Source of the DNA: Anadara kagoshimensis
Lineage: Eukaryota; Mollusca; Bivalvia; Arcoida; Arcidae
Length of the DNA: 64,000 nt
Assembly: GCA_021292105.1 (NCBI GenBank)
Contig: CM037870.1
Span: 4,387,058 to 4,451,057 of the forward strand
Reading direction: 5' to 3'
The notes under the pieces are model-generated. The model saw nothing but the letters and a program-made list of their open reading frames with translations, had not been told where the DNA came from and searched no databases. This document shows, one piece after another, positions 24,810-34,550 of this stretch. The position numbers were made by a program, and so were the translations under genes. Each line of letters starts with the position of its first letter. The first letter of the stretch is position 1.

Positions 24810-25075
24810 TGAGCCATAAGTTCACAAAAATACCCCCGCTCACCCCACATAGAAAAATCCATCGGATCAAATTTTTAAATAAGAGGTGCACATCTACATT
24901 ATATCACAAAGATTGTGTGAAAATTTAATGAAAATCCATTGATGGGTTTAGGAGGAGTTGCGGATAAGAGATAGGTACCCTAAGGTGTAACGGAAGAAGG
25001 ACGAACGGACACACGGACGGACACCCCTATCACTAAATACCACCCCACTTTTTAAGCGGGGTAGGGGGTATAATA
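24810..25075. mobile_element. GGGGGTATA-ended dispersed element
   Basis: Begins around CTAGAAAAACTGTGAGCC, ends at the pentanucleotide-rich AGGGGGTATAATA. The interior has GGTACCCTAAGGTGTAACG and GGACACCCCTATCACTA. Related copies: 34285-34550 (opposite strand), 49180-49285 (internally deleted) and 54240-54475. Confidence 0.65.
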
Positions 25076-25299
25076 AACTACTTACAATTCAGCGTTTAGT
25101 TCTGTAAAATACAAACAATAAATAAATAAAAAATAATAATAATTAATATTAAAAAAATAGAATATGCATATAATCAATCAACAAAACCAACTGTAAAAAC
25201 ATTCCACGAGAATAATCATTAGAAACATGATTCAATCGCACAAATTACGCATGTTTTTAACATATCTGCTCAATTGTTTTACTAGTACATCAATGATTA

Positions 25300-25765
25300 C
25301 GATATGCAAGGAAGGCTACATTAGAAGATATGACAAACGCGATTGCTTTAATTTTTCAATCTTCAACTTTTCCTATTCTATGCAGCAATACGCCTGCCTC
25401 TGCTTATGGCGTATTTGCGCCACAGTTTATAGTACCTACTTCGGGAACTTTATACAACGAAACAAGGTGCTAACAAATAAATCGTTGTCTTGACAGGTTT
25501 ATATAGACATCAAAACGTCATCAGAATAGGATATTTGACGACGCATGGTTCCATGTTCCTTACTTTTCAATTTTAATTTTACACGTGGCAGATGTAGCTA
25601 GCTACACAGGCGGTATTTATTCTTCCAGAGCACCCAACATCATTTCACTGGTTTATCTTAATTTGTTAGTTTTCAAAGTTTTTACTTTGCTTTTTAGTTT
25701 GTTATTTGAATAGAGGTCGGTATGTTTGTTTTTGATCTGAACGTATCCCTACTAAACAACCCATT
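25300..25765 (+). mobile_element. Reverse-transcriptase retroelement remnant, copy 1
   Basis: Plus strand encodes remnants RRYDKRDCFNFSIFNFSYSM and FGNFIQRNKVLTNKSL, the C-terminal region of the RT ORF seen at 58370-58865, followed by the family's 3' tail ending GTATGTTTGTTTTTGAT. Duplicate at 49495-49965. No intact ORF. Confidence 0.6.
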
Positions 25766-26024
25766 TAAAACATGGACAAATAGAGCACAAGTAGTTTTGA
25801 ATATTCAAACCAGAATGAAATGTACATATAACTCGCCTCAATATTTATCAGACGGATGTATTTGAAGCAGTATGGCAAACGAAATCTCTTTATCTTTCTA
25901 TTGTCAACTTTTCTTTTTTGGATATGCATGTACACCCTTACTCTGCTTAATTGCTAAATTGTCTCATATTTCTACGCCCCTTTCATTCTCATACATGACT
26001 GCTGTATTTTGCTAAACATTCTTG

Positions 26025-26391
26025 CCCTTCCGAATACCCGACCTCACTTCCTCTAGTAGATGTTCACTTGTTTATTATAAAGTTTTATTCTTCTTTTTGG
26101 GATTGTGATTTGAAAATGGATCAGTATATACGACATAAATATATGAAATGTATTTCAGTGCATTGATGTTTTCATAGTGACCGACTTATTGATAATCTTA
26201 AATCCAATAGGAATAGTTTGTTAGCTTTTAATTTCAATTATCATGCACAATGCTGGTACATTTAATAAAAAAACTGACATATCAATTCAATGTTCAAATC
26301 ACAATCCAAAAGCAAAGTAAAAACTGGGAAACCAAGTTAAACACGTGAATTCAACCTGGGAAGTGAGGCAGGGTGCTCCGGAAGGGTAAGC
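26025..26391. mobile_element. Two opposed retroelement tails
   Basis: A plus-oriented tail (CCGACCTCACTTCCTC ... TTGGGATTGTGATTTG) at 26025-26127 and a minus-oriented tail at about 26290-26391 (AAAAGCAAAGTAAAAACT ... GGTGCTCCGGAAGGGTAAG). Same arrangement at 50265-50632. Confidence 0.55.
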
Positions 26392-26880
26392 CTCTCCTCC
26401 TTCTTAGGCTGCGCGACCTCCACTAAACTGAGCTAATAAGTATATGAAAACACTGAATAAAATTCTTACCAGCTACACGACAATTATTTTCATATATTCT
26501 TGGATTAATCTCCATGGACTGTCTAATTATTTCTTGTCTAAAAAAGAAAAAAAAAACAACATACCATCTTTTTAATGGCGTCGCATGGGCCCTGTGATGT
26601 TGATTGTTAAAATATTTTGTATACTTCTAGGTAATTCTGAGTATTGCTGAGTTTATGTTTTCAGTTACTACTTTTTTAATCATCATGTACAAACAAGAAT
26701 ATGAATGTTTGGTGCTTTGTTTTAAAGAAAAAAGAGATTGCAATACAGAACATCTTTTTCTTCAACAATGACTAGGATGCTGGTAACAAGTCTCTCATCT
26801 TCAACAACAAATTGTATATTGCTGCACAAAGTGTTAATAAAAATAGCAAAAACAACAGAACCAGATACTAATGCATAAGT

Positions 26881-26882
<2 letters not shown>

Positions 26883-26961
<79 letters not shown>
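26883..26961. repeat. (CA)n(TA)n microsatellite
   Basis: Compound CA then TA run inside the Ig-gene intron. The duplicate at 51118-51197 differs in run lengths. Reading frames across it are artefacts. Confidence 0.95.
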
Positions 26962-26966
<5 letters not shown>

Positions 26967-28767
26967 TCATCTTTTTTTCTTAAATTGAGATATTGTGATT
27001 GTATTAGGAAAGTACGTAACCTGCATTGTCACACAACATCAGTAGTATGTAAAATACTTACAATAACTGCATCTGGATATTTAGTGAAGTGGCTGCAAAA
27101 TGTAATTATATATATAAATTACTTTTTTAAAAAATAGAAAAGTATATAAACTATGAATGACATTGTTTATTGAGTAGTGCTTGGACAAAAATTGTGAAAC
27201 CAAAATTGTTTTCAAGACACTTAAAAAATACCAAAATAAACTATTATGGAATTCTAAAAATTTAAAATTAATTGATGGAAACATTAGAATTTATAGACAG
27301 ATTGAGGAGTCATTTTGGATTAAAAAGGGCGGTATTTAATCACTTTAGACAGGTGGACTTTATATATGTCATTATATAGTAAAATCCCTTGGGGATACTT
27401 CAGACCGGTTGCTATATACAGATGGACTTTATATAGAGGTGGAGTCTATAGCAGGTTATACTGTAGTACCTTTTGTATTCATCTTACCTAGTGTTCTCCA
27501 CTGCCGTAACCTTCTGTACACGATACAACCTACCAAAACTGTAACTAGTGATGCTAGTAAGAATGATGCAGTGATCACCGGCCAGTTGTTTTGTAGAAAT
27601 TGGATGATGGTGTCAGTTACTACAAAATGAAAAGGAGAGACATAATTTATACACTTTTTATATCGTTATGTGCTTAGGAAAAGACTTCGGTACTTTGAGA
27701 GGGATTATTTAGTGATATGTATTTGGAAATACTTTTTTAAAGATTTTCAGATACAGAAATTCATGGTATGTAATGCAAAATTCACCACAAGAATTCATTC
27801 ACTCAAAATACTAAAAAAATTAACTTAAATCATATAGATTCAAAACATAGCCACCAAAACATTTGGAACATTAAATTCACATATTTTGTTAAAACAAAAA
27901 CGCTTGGAAATTTAAGAAAACACTTTCAGAGTTTAATATGTTAATTAATTTTGGCGTCTTTATTGCAAATTGTTTTAATAGACACATTATTGATTAAACT
28001 ACATGTAGATGAACAACGATATTAAACTGGAGATGGTATTTGTTTCGTTATGCATGTTTGGAACTCTTTCTTGATATACGAACATATGTTTAAAAGAAAT
28101 TTTTGAAAACACACAGGAGGTAAATAATTCGAAAATGAGTACCCTTCCGGAGCACACGGACACAACCCCCTTGAATGTTTAAGTCTATAAAGTTTTTAAG
28201 TTGCTTTTAGGTCTGTATTTTGAACATGGATCGATATATTTGTGTTTGAAAAAAACAATCAAAAAGAAATTCCTATAAACGATGGAATATGGACAGTTTT
28301 TGTAATAAATGATGGATACATGTCTTTTATTCTATTTCAGGATTCTATCCACAACACTTGTTTTATAATCATCAATGCCAATTGATTATAAGAACTTACT
28401 CAGATTCTGTGTCGTGTCGTAGTCAATTATCAGACACATGTTTGTTGTTTGTCCATGCATTGTCTGTACATAGGTGAAATGACCAGCTGGGAATCCAAAA
28501 TCTTCTTTTAAACACTTTTGTAGCCATGGTATATTTGATGATGTATCGTTTGTACTATTTGTACAAGTTGTATTGAAAAGTCTAAAACTTATAATTTCGC
28601 TGCAATCTAATTCTATCGATGGGTTACCTAGGTTACAATATTATTATTTATTATTTGTTGCAACATTAAATTGATTTACATGTTATAATTTTAGCATAAG
28701 TCTGCGTCTAAAATAAAAAAGTGCAGTCATAATATAAATTGGGTATGTCATATGTCTAGCTAAAGAG

Positions 28768-29107
28768 GAGTTGCTTACCCTTCCGGAGCACCCGGCCTCA
28801 CTTCCCTGGTGGAAGTTCACGTGTCTAACCTAACTTGTCAGTTCCAAAGTTTTTACTTTGCTTCTGGACTGTGATTCGGACATAGATTAGTATGTTTGTT
28901 TTTGATCATATACCTTTTTTAAGAAAATAAATGAATGCATTCAAACAATGGTATATGAACTGTTTATTAAACAACATCTTGAATAAAAGTAACAGTTAAA
29001 TGAAGCAATATGCATTTGTCAGCGCAAACATACCCATAGTTTAAATTACAAGCTTAAAAGCAAAGTAAAAACTGCAAAATAAAGTTATACACGTCAACTT
29101 TTACCAC
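28768..29107. mobile_element. Opposed retroelement tails ending at inversion breakpoint
   Basis: A plus tail at 28768-28908 (CCGGAGCACCCGGCCTCAC ... TATGTTTGTTTTTGAT) and a minus tail at 29040-29107 that stops mid-motif after TTTTACCACAG. In the duplicate (53100-53200) the same minus tail continues with GGTCAAGTGCACCGGAAG, so the break at about 29107 falls inside this tail. Confidence 0.6.
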
Positions 29108-29272
29108 AGTATTATATATATTTTTGTTTAGAATATAACACAAAATGTTACATGAATGTTGTCAAGTACATATCAGGATTAAATTCGTGGGTTTGTTTTT
29201 CTTTAACAATTCCTCTTGTAGTAATACAATTACCTCTTTAAGTTAGGATGTATGACTAGCTGTAATGATATA

Positions 29273-30272
29273 CTGTGAAATCATTAATTTTCGTTGGGGC
29301 TCAATTTTCGTGGTTTTCGTGGACAGTCTGAACCACGAATTTACGACCACCACGAAATATTATCCACAAGTAAAAAGACAAGATAACTACCCGGTAATGA
29401 ACATGTGCCATATTTAATCGCATTCATAAATTACAACTAGCGTAACTCACATTTTCACACCAATAAAAACTTTATAGGAGGTGAAGATGTTTGGAATGTT
29501 TGATAAATAAATATTTATATTTAAAAAAGTTTATTTTTAATTGGGAACTGGTCGGGATGAATAGGGACAGACAGGTTTCTAGCCGTAGCTTTCATCATCA
29601 GTTATGGCCTGTCTCATTTAAATTCAAATTTGATTAACTAAATAAACATTTCAACAATCTATCAACTAACCTCCATTATATTTAATATAACTAAATCAAC
29701 AGTTTGTCTTGTAAAAACCGCACCTTCTTTCAACATTATACAGTATCGGTAAGAGCCGCCATCGTTACTCTCGTAAACAGCTGATTGGGTCATCAGAGGT
29801 CAATAATTAGAATTTTTAAAAAGTTGCCGTTATCAAAGAAAATAACAACTAATTTGCTTAAAGGGAATATGAACCATATTCTGATTGATGTGATATGAGT
29901 GAACTTATAAATCTGAATTAATTGCCGCTAAATTATCTTATGTAACAGGTAGATTTACTCAGGCCAGGTGTCACGTTGTGTATGAAGTCAATTGTTACTA
30001 CTAATCACAGGTAATCACAGTCGCCTACCCTAGACTTGGTCATTAATCCGCGTCTCTAAATCTGTCACGGTCTATGGCTTTGGTAATCCCTAATTACTCA
30101 TCCTATAACTGCCGATTAACAAACAAATCATCGCTTTCTACCCGTTATCAATGTTCAAAGGACAAACTAGTTTTTAACATTTCAGTAAAACCACGAATTT
30201 ACGTCCCAACGAAATGTTATTTTTTACCGATTCCACGAAAATTGGGACCCACGAAAATAAAACCATTCACAG
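29273..30272. mobile_element. 1,000-bp TIR element with TA target-site duplication
   Basis: Ends read CTGTGAAATCATTAATTTTC and, from the other side, CTGTGAATGGTTTTATTTTC; inverted-repeat similarity runs about 43 bp. TA flanks both ends (29271-29272, 30273-30274). The duplicate arm at 57221-57230 has the uninterrupted site GATATAATTG with a single TA, which proves the insertion. No transposase ORF; a non-autonomous Tc1/mariner-like element is inferred from the TA duplication. Confidence 0.85.
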
Positions 30273-30360
30273 TAATTGAATTACTATATGTTGTACTAAT
30301 ATAAAATACATGTTGAAGTTATAAAGCAGTATATATGGTGTTTGAACAACAATGTATGTT

Positions 30361-30585
30361 CAACATAAGTGAGTTTGAATCCAGACCGTGTCTGACCAAA
30401 AATTGATACTAGTTAATGAATACTTTTTTCGCCAAGCACTCCGCATTTAGACATGGAAGTTGCGGGTTTCTTCGCTAGAATCCTATAAAACAGATGGTCA
30501 CGCAGGCTTGGCACGTAAAAACCCTCCCTACACTGCGAAAATTTCTGCTTCTCTAACTATAGCCACTGACTCTCGATATAAGTAA
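30361..30585. repeat. SINE, left part (interrupted by hammerhead array)
   Basis: A B-box-like AGTTTGAATCCAGACC at the left and CTCGATATAAGT at the right. The tail continues after the array with AATATTCTTTAGTGGCACG to about 31610. The duplicate at 56885-57130 has the tail uninterrupted. Confidence 0.6.
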
Positions 30586-30613
30586 TTGCATATTATATCA
30601 GTTTTAATTTTAC

Positions 30614-30659
30614 AGCACTAGACGGCCGTTTCGGAATACAATTCCTCATCAGTAGTGCT
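30614..30659 (-). ncRNA. Type I hammerhead ribozyme, unit 1
   Basis: Minus strand in order: stem I AGCACTA; core CTGATGA; stem II GGAAT with loop TGT and ATTCC; core GAAA; very short stem III CGGCC with GTC; stem I partner TAGTGCT, fully complementary over 7 bp. Predicted cleavage is after the C of GTC, between positions 30621 and 30620. Stem III is only about 2-3 bp with a tiny loop, a feature of Penelope/retrozyme hammerheads, which work better as dimers. Confidence 0.92.
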
Positions 30660-30952
30660 TGGACCAAAATTATGTAACCAAAATTATTTTGAAGATGTTG
30701 AAAAGCTACCCAAAGGACCAAAATATATTTTACCAAATTAAGCTAAGGAAATACTTTGCATGAGGGAGTATACCTTAGTTTTTGAGAAATTGCAAATTTT
30801 AACTTGCAGGAAATTTAGACAATTACAGTATATTTCTGACAATAATACGAAATTATTGCCCACTGAGTTAGTAATATCCTCGGGGCACCAGCCACCAGCA
30901 GAGATATCGGCCCAGGGGTTTAAATTACATATTATACCAGTTTTAATTTTAC

Positions 30953-30998
30953 AGCACTAGACGGCCGTTTCGGAATACAATTCCTCATCAGTAGTACT
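30953..30998 (-). ncRNA. Type I hammerhead ribozyme, unit 2
   Basis: Identical core and stem II to unit 1. One substitution in stem I (AGTACTA instead of AGCACTA) becomes a U-G wobble against TAGTGCT, so pairing is kept. Predicted cleavage between 30960 and 30959. Confidence 0.9.
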
Positions 30999-31290
30999 TG
31001 GACCAAAATTATGTAACCAAAATTATTTTGAGGTGTTGAAAAGCTACCCAAAGGACCAAAATATATTTTACCAAATTAAGCTAAGGAAATACTTTGCATG
31101 AGGGAGTATACCTTAGTTTTTGAGAAATTGCAAATTTTAACTTGCAGGAAATTTAGACAATTACAGTATATTTCTGACAATAATACGAAATTATTGCCTA
31201 CTGAGTTAGTGATATCCTCGGGGCACCAGCCACCAGCAGAGATATCGGTTCAGGGGTTTAAATTACATATTATACCAGTTTTAATTTTAC

Positions 31291-31336
31291 AGCACTAGAC
31301 GGCCGTTTCGGAATACAATTCCTCATCAGTAGTGCT
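31291..31336 (-). ncRNA. Type I hammerhead ribozyme, unit 3
   Basis: Same 46 nt as unit 1 without change. Predicted cleavage between 31298 and 31297. The unit is truncated distal to the motif. Confidence 0.92.
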
Positions 31337-31612
31337 TGGACCAAAATTATGTAACCAAAATTATTTTGAAGATGTTGAAAAGCTACCCAAAGGACCAAAA
31401 TATATTTTACCAAATTAAGCTAAGGAAATACTTTGCATGAGGGAGTATACCTTAGTTTTTGAGAAATTGCAAATTTTAACTTGCAGGAAATTTAGACAAT
31501 TACAGTATATTTCTGACAATAATACGAAATTATTGCCTACTGAGTTAGTGATATACTCGGGGCACCAGCCACAAAAATATTCTTTAGTGGCACGTAAAGC
31601 CCCATTCAATCA

Positions 31613-31785
31613 GTTCCGGAAGGGTAACCATCTCCTTTTTATCTAGCTACACCCGCCACGTGTGAAATCCAAATTGTGTGAAAGGAACATGGAACTATGG
31701 GACATCAAATATACCCAGGTCAATCCTGGACACAAAGAAATCAAACTTATCAACAATACTGTGATGACGGCAATAAAACTTTAGA
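31613..31785 (-). mobile_element. RT-element C-terminal fragment and tail (arm A)
   Basis: Minus-strand reading gives the end of the RT ORF (KF-like start, then ...HHSIVDKFD... as at 56690-56750) and the ACGTGGCGGGTGTAGCTAG untranslated part. It is the inverted counterpart of 56680-56855. Confidence 0.6.
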
Positions 31786-33119
31786 ATTAAACAATTCAAA
31801 AATAAAATTTGTTCAATTAACTTATGATTATACAATTTGTATATGTACCCTTTGGAAAAAACTAATTACGTTCAGCTTAAAGCAGGAAATGTGTCACATA
31901 ATGAGGAACTTTAAATTATCATGATGGTGAGGAAAACGTGCAATCATGAATTTTAATTGGAGATATATATATATACATGTACATGGGCTAAAATATCAGA
32001 GTGAAAAATGGATCTACAGAAAATGAATATACTTGTATTTGTCGTCCTTGTAATAAGAATTAATGGTATAATTTAGTTTAATTATTTCATCAAAATCCTT
32101 TTATTTTTTTATAATATTCGTAATTTGGTTATTTTCTATTAAGATTTACGTATAATTTTCAATTTACCAAAACTTTCCAGCACATTTCATACAAAACATT
32201 TTAACAAAGCTATGATAATAATTGGGCAAAACATCTTTGTTCATAAAACATTTGTTTTTAAGAGAAATTTAAAGTTCACTAAGCAGAAATGGCGTATCGT
32301 TATTTGCTCTTATAATGTTATAGAAATCTTTTGAATTTAACTTTATAAGCTACTCAAAGGGAACAGCATCACATGTAACGATAGATTACATGATGATGAT
32401 GATTTAAGTTGCAGCCCCATTTAAAGTCTTCATACGTCCCAGGAACGAGGTTGTTGTTCACGAATATCAGGATCTAGAAGTTGAGTGTAAACTCGATCAA
32501 AGGATAATCACAGTTTGAATTGGAATGTTATCTTGGAACTTTCAAATGTCGTTTAGTTGATCTCGATAGTTTTGACAACCCTTTCTGTGATCACAACTTT
32601 TTCACGTATATGTTTACTAAAACAAAATACAAGACTAGCTGTAATAAAAGAACTAATAGCATTAAGCTGATATTATATAATGTTTCTCCAACAAAACATG
32701 GTGCTAAAATTAGATGTACTTTATGGATATATAGAACTCCATATGAAGATACAACAACAATATATGTTCAAGGTAATACCAAATTATAATATTTTGATCG
32801 CGGTGTAATATACTCAACAACAAAGTTAAGGACAATAGAAAAATTTGAAATAAAAATTCAAAATCTGAAAAATGTTAAATCCATGTGTATTTTTATTCTT
32901 ATTCTTTCATTGCTCAAATAGTGTTATGAAGTAATTTTTGTGCATGAATTTAAATCTGTCTAATGAAATTATGAGGAGTGTGAATATGATATGATATGAT
33001 TTTCGTTTTACAAAATTAAATAATGTTTTTGATGTGGTCTTTAACATTCTTGTTGGGTATATTTGAAAATACTTGTAATTATGCTATAGAATATTTAATT
33101 AGGTACCTTATACATTAAA

Positions 33120-33430
33120 CAGTTGTTTCAGAATGGGCCATGTTTTTAAAAATAAAGATCTAATTTTCACACAGTGATAGATAGCAAAACGGCCAAATTT
33201 AAATTTCACGCCATGAAGTGTTGTAGGGTCTGCTGAATATGATTGAGCCAAAAATTTTGTAATTAAAGCAAACTTGCATCAAGCTCACACTTGACCTTTC
33301 TTACTGATTGCATGCGCAGTGTGAAGATATTTTTATTTTTATAAATAAGCGATCAGTTCTGGGATGGCGGCGAAAACCGGAAAACCTAAAGAAATTAAAT
33401 GATTTTTGGCAAGAGAATTCACAAAGCTTC
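33120..33430. other. Segment absent from the duplicate arm
   Basis: Between GGTACCTTA and the AGTAATCTGTAACCCGG shared with 55290-55325, arm A has about 350 bp with no counterpart in arm B. It has no ORF; with the SINE remnant at its right end it is either an insertion here or a deletion in B. Confidence 0.5.
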
Positions 33431-33520
33431 TCAAAGTAGGGTCTGCCCGAGTCGGATTCGAACCTTGGTATTGAGACGCACAGTAATCTGTAACCCGGTG
33501 CTTAAGACAGGGGCTTCCAA
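33425..33520 (-). repeat. tRNA-like SINE fragment
   Basis: Minus strand carries a perfect B box GGTTCGAATCC within ACCAAGGTTCGAATCCGACT and, about 40 nt upstream, GCACCGGGTTACAG in place of an A box. The T arm does not fold as a tRNA, so it is not called a tRNA gene. The duplicate at 55270-55310 keeps only the left part. Confidence 0.4.
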
Positions 33521-34055
33521 AGACTAAAAAGGAAAAAATACTGATGGTTATACAGTAGAACTCTGATAGCTCCTTGGCACTTCAGCAAAATGTTCGAGCC
33601 ATCGGTGGTCATCTGATGTTTATGAAATAAAACCATTTAGTACCATCTCTTTCATTTGTATCTGTTGTTCACCTTTGTTTATTTCTTGTGTACGATATTT
33701 TGTTCGCTGTTCATTGAGCTAAGATTGTTAAAGGCTATTGAAACAAAGCAGAAAAATACATGCATTATAAATTTCAAAATGAACTAATGACTAATGACGA
33801 AAATACCCTATTACCTTTAAAGCTTAATTTTATAGACATATCTAATTTTAATAAAGAATTATTTATTTATTTATTTCATATACCTATTAATCTATTTAAA
33901 ATGCACATTTTTAATATTAAAGTATAATTGAATATTCAATTTTAAATAAATTGTAGAATAATACTCAACAAAATAACTTGCGCTACAGAAAATATTTAGG
34001 TGAAAAAGACTATAGAGAAATGTTAAATGTGTACCTGGCATCACTGCCCTTGTTT

Positions 34056-34138
34056 AGCCTAATTTGTCAGTTCCAAAGTTTTTACTTTGCTTCTGGATTG
34101 TGATTCGGACATGGATTAGTATGTTTGTTTTTGATTGT
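34056..34138 (+). mobile_element. Retroelement 3' tail
   Basis: TTGTCAGTTCCAAAGTTTTT through GATTAGTATGTTTGTTTTTG. Its counterpart in the inverted arm is at 54615-54700. Confidence 0.6.
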
Positions 34139-34284
34139 CAAAACAGCAGCTCATCTTCGCCTCGTGGTTAGCCATGTTGGCTAAGTGGGAAAAGGAAATT
34201 TTAAAATGTTAGCTAAGTGGGAATATCAAGTACATTTATGCGTCGTTATGGGATTAAGAGATTAATACCTTTTCTCAATTATTT

Positions 34285-34550
34285 TTTATACCCCCCGCTT
34301 AAAAAGTTGGGGGTATATAGTGATAGGGGTGTCTGTTCGTCCTTCCGTTACACCTTAGGGTACCTATCTCTTATCCGTAACTCCTCCTAAACCCTTCAAT
34401 GGATTTTCATGAAACTTTCACAAAATCTTGGTGATATAATGTAGATGTGCACCTCCTATTTAAAAATTTGATCCGATGGATTTTTTTATGTGGGGGAGCG
34501 GGGGCATTTTTGTTAGCTTGTGACTCACAGTTTTTCTAGTTATTCTTATA
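34285..34550 (-). mobile_element. GGGGGTATA-ended dispersed element
   Basis: Reverse orientation of the element at 24810-25075, starting TATACCCCCCGC and ending CAGTTTTTCTAG, in the intron between Ig1 and Ig2 of gene A. The same insertion is present at 54240-54475, so it predates the duplication. Confidence 0.65.

Larger units (their letters stand above)
23591..28627 (-). pseudogene. Ig-family receptor gene A, detached 3' exons
   Basis: Minus-strand exons: 28400-28627 (228 nt, phase 1-1; GNPSIELDC..., four Cys, two NxS/T motifs near FNTTCTNSTNDT, ending DYDTTQNL); 27488-27619 (132 nt; short Gln/Asn stretch, then a membrane segment NWPVITASFLLASLVTVLVG and RRLRQW); 26470-26532 (63 nt if the second AG acceptor is used; EIIRQSMEINPRIYENN...); candidate terminal exon 23591-23645 with PYNNL and NPYCNSE-stop. 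All share conserved counterparts in gene B. The signal and Ig exons that should precede them lie beyond an inversion breakpoint at about 29.1 kb and point the other way (32.0-35.2 kb, plus strand), so this half has no promoter of its own in the collinear sense. Family unknown; a type I membrane receptor is inferred. The terminal exon needs a phase-1-to-2 link that I did not find. Confidence 0.6.
19112..29107. repeat. Segmental duplication block, copy 1
   Basis: Collinear with 43568-53165 and, for its first ~2.6 kb, with 61328-64000. Homology begins abruptly at TGCATGGAAATAAATT. The block carries the 3' exons of an Ig-family gene on the minus strand (23.6-28.6 kb) plus AT-rich downstream DNA in which I see no other gene. 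Differences are scattered substitutions, short indels and minisatellite copy number. Confidence 0.92.
30585..31571 (-). mobile_element. Retrozyme-like tandem array with hammerhead ribozymes
   Basis: Three direct units, the third lacking its last ~40 bp; distance between equivalent cleavage sites is 339 and 338 bp. Each unit carries a complete hammerhead motif on the minus strand (separate entries). Tandem non-coding units of about 300-400 nt with one type I hammerhead per unit are the hallmark of animal retrozymes, which yield self-cleaved monomers that circularise (established for that class). The 66-residue plus-strand frames in each unit are conserved only because the units are near identical. 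The array is inserted in a SINE tail and is absent from the duplicate. Confidence 0.88.

Noticed and set aside
26722-27137. ORFs with Thr-His, Tyr-Ile and Val-Cys repeats (also 50956-51365)
   Set aside because: Translation of the CA/TA microsatellite.
30760-31646. Three near-identical 64-69 residue ORFs
   Set aside because: They sit in the non-coding hammerhead units; their similarity only reflects tandem copying, and the third breaks at the unit end.
33425-33520. Possible tRNA gene on the minus strand
   Set aside because: The B box is perfect but the T stem does not pair and the A-box region is degenerate; it is listed as a SINE fragment instead.
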